Assembly (NCBI GenBank): GCA_049322335.1
Contig: JBMORL010000111.1
Coordinates: forward strand, 1 to 6,564
Length of the DNA stretch: 6,564 nt
Direction of reading: 5' to 3'
Source of the DNA: JBMORL01 sp049322335
GTDB taxonomy: Bacteria; Bacteroidota; Bacteroidia; Flavobacteriales_D; UBA2798
Shown: piece after piece, positions 3,698 to 6,564 of the stretch
How the letters are laid out: each line of letters begins with the position of its first letter
How positions within the stretch are numbered: the stretch's first letter is position 1
The notes under the pieces: generated by a model
Databases searched by the model: none
Seen by the model: only the letters and a program-made list of their open reading frames with translations
Told to the model about the DNA's origin: nothing
Position numbers and translations under genes: made by a program

Positions 3698-6412
3698 TTT
3701 ACTGAACGCCAAAGCTTCTACCTGTTTATCGAGGTCTTTTTTTATCCGCTCTTTCAGGGCTGTATAATCATCCCAGTAAACAATCTTGTATTTAAATCCA
3801 CGATTAGCAAAACCATACTGCTGTACATATTCCAACTCCGTTAGTTTGCTTAAATAAAAATGCTGTTGGGTTTTGCCCAGGCCGGTTATTTCCTTCACTT
3901 CAAAACGAGAGAACTCATAGTTTTTCCCTTTTTTCAGTACGTATGCTTTTAACTTTTCATAGAACTGGCGTAAACTGCCGTCTAATTCATCCACCTTTAA
4001 TACAATACTGTCGAACATCACCGTTATTGCCGTTTTTATATCTTCCGTATCGGTTAGCAATCGCCCTCTTTCATCTCTCTTTCGCTGGTACTGGTGCAAT
4101 AATGTAATTTGCTTGATAAAACTTTGGAACAGATCGTTTAACCTGCGTATTTTATGTGCTTCTTTCGGTAAGCGTATTTCATTGGCATAAGGGTTGATTA
4201 CTTCCATCGGTTTTAATTCTCTTACTACATTCTGGATGAACGCAGCTACTTTTTTCTCCTTGTCTTTATCAATGCCTCCGGCTGCCCGCTGGTTCTGATA
4301 CTCGATGATTTTTTGTGTCTGTTCTTCGCTCTCATTTACCGCTATTAAAAACACTCTCCCCATATTATCCTCGTAGATTTCTCCCTTGGTGGTACAGCAT
4401 ATCGAAGCAATAGGACCTTTAACGGTTCTTTGTCCTGCCGTGATTTGTCCGTTATCGAGTTTTATACTGGTGGAACTTGTGATTTCTCCGTTGCTTTGTA
4501 ATTCCCTAAAAGCAAATTCAGCTTCTTCACTCAATCCGTCAATATCTTCCAAACATAACAGGTGATTTTTAAAAAAGTGGCTTGGGTAGTTGTATAAACT
4601 TTTGTCGCTGATGCGTGTTAAACAGGTTACTTTTTCTTTGGGCATGCAAGCGATTACCTGCTTTAACAAACGTGTTTTTCCGCTTCCTGATGAACCTTGT
4701 ATTAATGCGTGGAGTGGTTCGGGCATTTTAAAACTCATGGCGATGAGCAGTAAAAAAATACGGTTGTGTTCTTCTCCGGTTATTCCTGCCTTGCCGAGTA
4801 ATTTGTTTAAGCGGTTAAGTAAATCCACTTCTTTTAAAAACACTTCTAACTTTTGTTTTTCCTGTGGCGTAAGCAGGTTTTTAATGGCATCCGGATTGTT
4901 TTCGCTGTTTTTATTTTCTTCCTGGTTCAACTGTTCATTGCGGTAATCGTCTAATAATTCAGTGAGGGTATAAAGGTCTTTTTCCAGTAAATCCTTTCTT
5001 ACATTCAGTTTTTCGCTTACATCCTTGCAAAGTTTTTCCGCCTGTTTATCCTCGTATAAATCTACTTTATTGCGGCTTTTCTGACCCGTGGCAGGATCTT
5101 CTACCATGAGCGTTATTTTCATATTGTCTAACGCTTTACTGATTCCTCCTTGTATATAGTAAATGGCGGTTTCGGTTTTGTAGGTGATTTTGTAAGGGTT
5201 TTTGGTGTCTAATTTTTCGGTTTCAACGTTTGTGGTTTGTGGTTGTTCAACCTGTTTTTTATAAGGTGATTTTTCTTTTTCAGTTGAAAGAATAATTGCC
5301 TGCGGTGGCTCACCGCTTGAAAAGAAAAAATTACGCTGCTCGATCAGGTGCGTAAAAATTTCGGCACTGTGTGCAATGTAGGTGCTGTTTATATCTTCAT
5401 TTTGTGGTAATGTAATGGCTGATATTTTCACCTGTGGCAATAATCCTTTTAAAGTTTCCGCTACTTTTTTTGTTGCTTCCCGTCCAGGTTCATCATTGTT
5501 GAGTATAATAATTACCTCTCTTAATTCTTTTAGTTCGGTAATGGCTGATAAAATTTCTTTGGTTAAACCGTTCGTTCCGTACAATGATAAAATGGAATAA
5601 TTCAAAGCGATTTCCTTTATCTGTAACAGGGTGGCCGCATCAATAATGCTTTCGGTAAGAATGAGTTTTTCGGTTTCGGCTTTGGGATATCCCGGGTATA
5701 ATCCGCTTCTTTCTTTTAAATAAAAATGCCGTTGCTCTTTATCATTGGTGGTTGAACGAAAATATAAACTGCATACCTGGCCGCCCTGATTCTTTAACGC
5801 AAACACAATACAGAACTTTCCAAAAGGTTTATAGGCTTTTTCTCCCGTTCGGCTTTTGCCTCCGGTATCTGATAAAATTCCCGTGTGCAAACAGTTTTCT
5901 ATTAACTGATCGTCTTTTCTTGCTCCATGATGGAACTGACCGGTATTGTAACCGATTTCAAGTATAGTATAATCCAATGCCCTTTTCTCCATGTATTCCC
6001 GTGCAGGTTTTGAGTTGTGTACGGCATTCTTAAAATAGGTAAATAAATTAGTAAGGAACTGTGTCCGGTTAAATGTGCTGTTGTTTTGTTGTTGTGCCAC
6101 CGGAACAACCGTAACCGTTTTTTTATTGCTGCTGCTTATTTCCGTTGCCAACTCCTTAGCTTTGTTCAGTGCTTCGTGTTTACTGCAATTTTCTTTGTAC
6201 ATAATAAAATCAATTACATCGAGGCTTTTACCGTGTGTTTGGCAGTTGGATGAAAAACAATAGGCTGTATGTGTTTTCCAGTAAAGTTGCATGCTCGGGG
6301 TTTTATCTGCGTGGAACGGGCAGTTAATGCGGTTGTTCTTGTCAGCCTTTAACCCGTAATGGTGTATCACCCGGGCAAGGGTTAAGCCCTGTTTAATATC
6401 CTGTATCTCCAT
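3659..6412 (-). CDS. Primase-helicase: CHC2 zinc finger, Toprim and P-loop ATPase fusion
   Basis: This is a 917-residue replication protein. The N-terminus (about 1-90) is a DnaG-like CHC2 zinc finger: C31, H34, C52 and C57, followed by DVIDFIMY. The last Cys pair is spaced C-x4-C rather than the C-x2-C of DnaG. Residues 190-245 resemble the linker before Toprim. The Toprim domain (about 248-335) has Glu254 (LTESIIDA) and, in place of DxD, NND (N305, D307) in LNNDEPG. A charged linker follows (about 365-410). The ATPase module (about 540-700) has Walker A GSSGSGKT (573-580), Walker B LCLEDID (D623), a CCTT sensor-like strand (672-675) and a possible Arg finger at R686 (EDNMGR). A probable winged helix lies at 825-880. 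It should make RNA primers and probably unwind DNA, or drive local opening, for replication of a mobile element. The start ATG at 6412-6410 follows an A/T-rich leader without Shine-Dalgarno. It is first in the operon with the two recombinases. Confidence 0.93.
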   Translation of the reverse strand: MEIQDIKQGLTLARVIHHYGLKADKNNRINCPFHADKTPSMQLYWKTHTAYCFSSNCQTHGKSLDVIDFIMYKENCSKHEALNKAKELATEISSSNKKTVTVVPVAQQQNNSTFNRTQFLTNLFTYFKNAVHNSKPAREYMEKRALDYTILEIGYNTGQFHHGARKDDQLIENCLHTGILSDTGGKSRTGEKAYKPFGKFCIVFALKNQGGQVCSLYFRSTTNDKEQRHFYLKERSGLYPGYPKAETEKLILTESIIDAATLLQIKEIALNYSILSLYGTNGLTKEILSAITELKELREVIIILNNDEPGREATKKVAETLKGLLPQVKISAITLPQNEDINSTYIAHSAEIFTHLIEQRNFFFSSGEPPQAIILSTEKEKSPYKKQVEQPQTTNVETEKLDTKNPYKITYKTETAIYYIQGGISKALDNMKITLMVEDPATGQKSRNKVDLYEDKQAEKLCKDVSEKLNVRKDLLEKDLYTLTELLDDYRNEQLNQEENKNSENNPDAIKNLLTPQEKQKLEVFLKEVDLLNRLNKLLGKAGITGEEHNRIFLLLIAMSFKMPEPLHALIQGSSGSGKTRLLKQVIACMPKEKVTCLTRISDKSLYNYPSHFFKNHLLCLEDIDGLSEEAEFAFRELQSNGEITSSTSIKLDNGQITAGQRTVKGPIASICCTTKGEIYEDNMGRVFLIAVNESEEQTQKIIEYQNQRAAGGIDKDKEKKVAAFIQNVVRELKPMEVINPYANEIRLPKEAHKIRRLNDLFQSFIKQITLLHQYQRKRDERGRLLTDTEDIKTAITVMFDSIVLKVDELDGSLRQFYEKLKAYVLKKGKNYEFSRFEVKEITGLGKTQQHFYLSKLTELEYVQQYGFANRGFKYKIVYWDDYTALKERIKKDLDKQVEALAFSKARTPNRTPAVAV

Positions 6413-6430
6413 GTTGTTGATAATTTTTAG

Positions 6431-6535
6431 TTATAGCCAATCATGGCTACAATATTACCAACTATACCTATACCCAACAAACCCTAAAAGACCCTACTTT
6501 TCAACACTTGGCTATAAATAAGTGGTTTTTATAGC
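6431..6535. promoter_or_regulatory. Array of TATAGCCA-type half-sites, possible operator
   Basis: TTATAGCCAA (6431-6440) is the exact reverse complement of TTGGCTATAA (6509-6518). A shorter inverted copy, TGGCTA (6444-6449), sits just beside the first and forms the palindrome TAGCCA-n4-TGGCTA at the predicted transcription start. TTTATAGC (6528-6535) forms a second palindrome with GCTATAAA (6511-6518). Two paired sites about 70 bp apart on either side of the candidate promoter suggest a dimeric regulator with possible looping. No candidate regulator gene lies in the window. Confidence 0.45.
6450..6481 (-). promoter_or_regulatory. Candidate promoter of the primase-recombinase operon
   Basis: On the minus strand TAATATTG (6457-6450) matches the Bacteroidota -7 element TANNTTTG with one mismatch. 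TTTG (6481-6478) lies 20 bp upstream as the -33 element. Transcription would begin near 6443, giving a leader of about 30 bases before the ATG at 6412. The predicted start falls inside an inverted repeat of possible operator half-sites, which would suit repression. Confidence 0.42.
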
Positions 6536-6564
6536 TGAATTGACGAATTTTGTTGTTGATAATT

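Larger units (their letters stand above)
6412..6564. repeat. 14-bp direct repeat bracketing the operon's upstream region
   Basis: TGTTGTTGATAATT occurs at 6412-6425, directly beside the primase start codon, and again at 6551-6564, where the window ends, so the second copy may extend further. The 125 bp between the copies contain the candidate promoter and half-site array. It might mark a duplicated leader from a neighbouring gene, a binding site pair, or a small duplication. Confidence 0.6.

Noticed and set aside
5752..6263. Plus-strand frames opposite the primase gene
   Set aside because: They are antisense shadows of a protein with well-defined CHC2 and Toprim motifs; none has a motif or start signal.

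Overview
The window looks like part of a mobile or accessory region of a Bacteroidota genome (perhaps Chitinophagaceae or Sphingobacteriia; the exact group cannot be told from sequence alone). Reasons: the coding sequence is AT-rich, the main genes have no Shine-Dalgarno sequence, two candidate promoters fit the Bacteroidota pattern (TTTG or TTG, about 20 bp, TANNTTTG), and the protein families resemble ones I associate with integrative elements of this phylum.

Layout. Bases 1-489 (+) are the 3' end of a gene of unknown function, closed by a strong intrinsic terminator at 514-544. Bases 545-1802 hold no convincing protein gene but are full of structure. They contain a candidate rightward promoter (619-649), a cluster of palindromes with a perfect 19-bp inverted repeat (779-895), a more GC-rich block with tiny low-confidence ORFs, and a run of long hairpins (1331-1775) that end about 30 bp from the recombinase genes. 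One hairpin has 27 consecutive pairs, and all five of its wobble pairs are G-U only on the + strand. This suggests a rightward-transcribed structured RNA. Two other hairpins have unrelated stems but the same 26-nt loop.

Bases 1803-6412 (-) form a probable three-gene operon read leftward. It encodes a 917-residue primase-helicase (CHC2 zinc finger, Toprim, P-loop ATPase, probable winged helix), then a complete XerC/D-like tyrosine recombinase, then a second tyrosine recombinase with a 4-base overlap that lacks the first catalytic Arg and the box II His. A nested inverted repeat of about 100 bp overlaps the end of the primase gene. Upstream of the primase (6413-6564) are a candidate promoter and an array of TATAGCCA-type half-sites that may be an operator.

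Interpretation (inference): the operon combines DNA replication (primase plus ATPase) with site-specific recombination (an active and a degenerate recombinase). This fits an integrative element that excises and replicates. The hairpin block beside the recombinases could be an element-encoded RNA, a recombination substrate or an origin. Element ends, attachment sites and any conjugation or capsid genes are not visible here.
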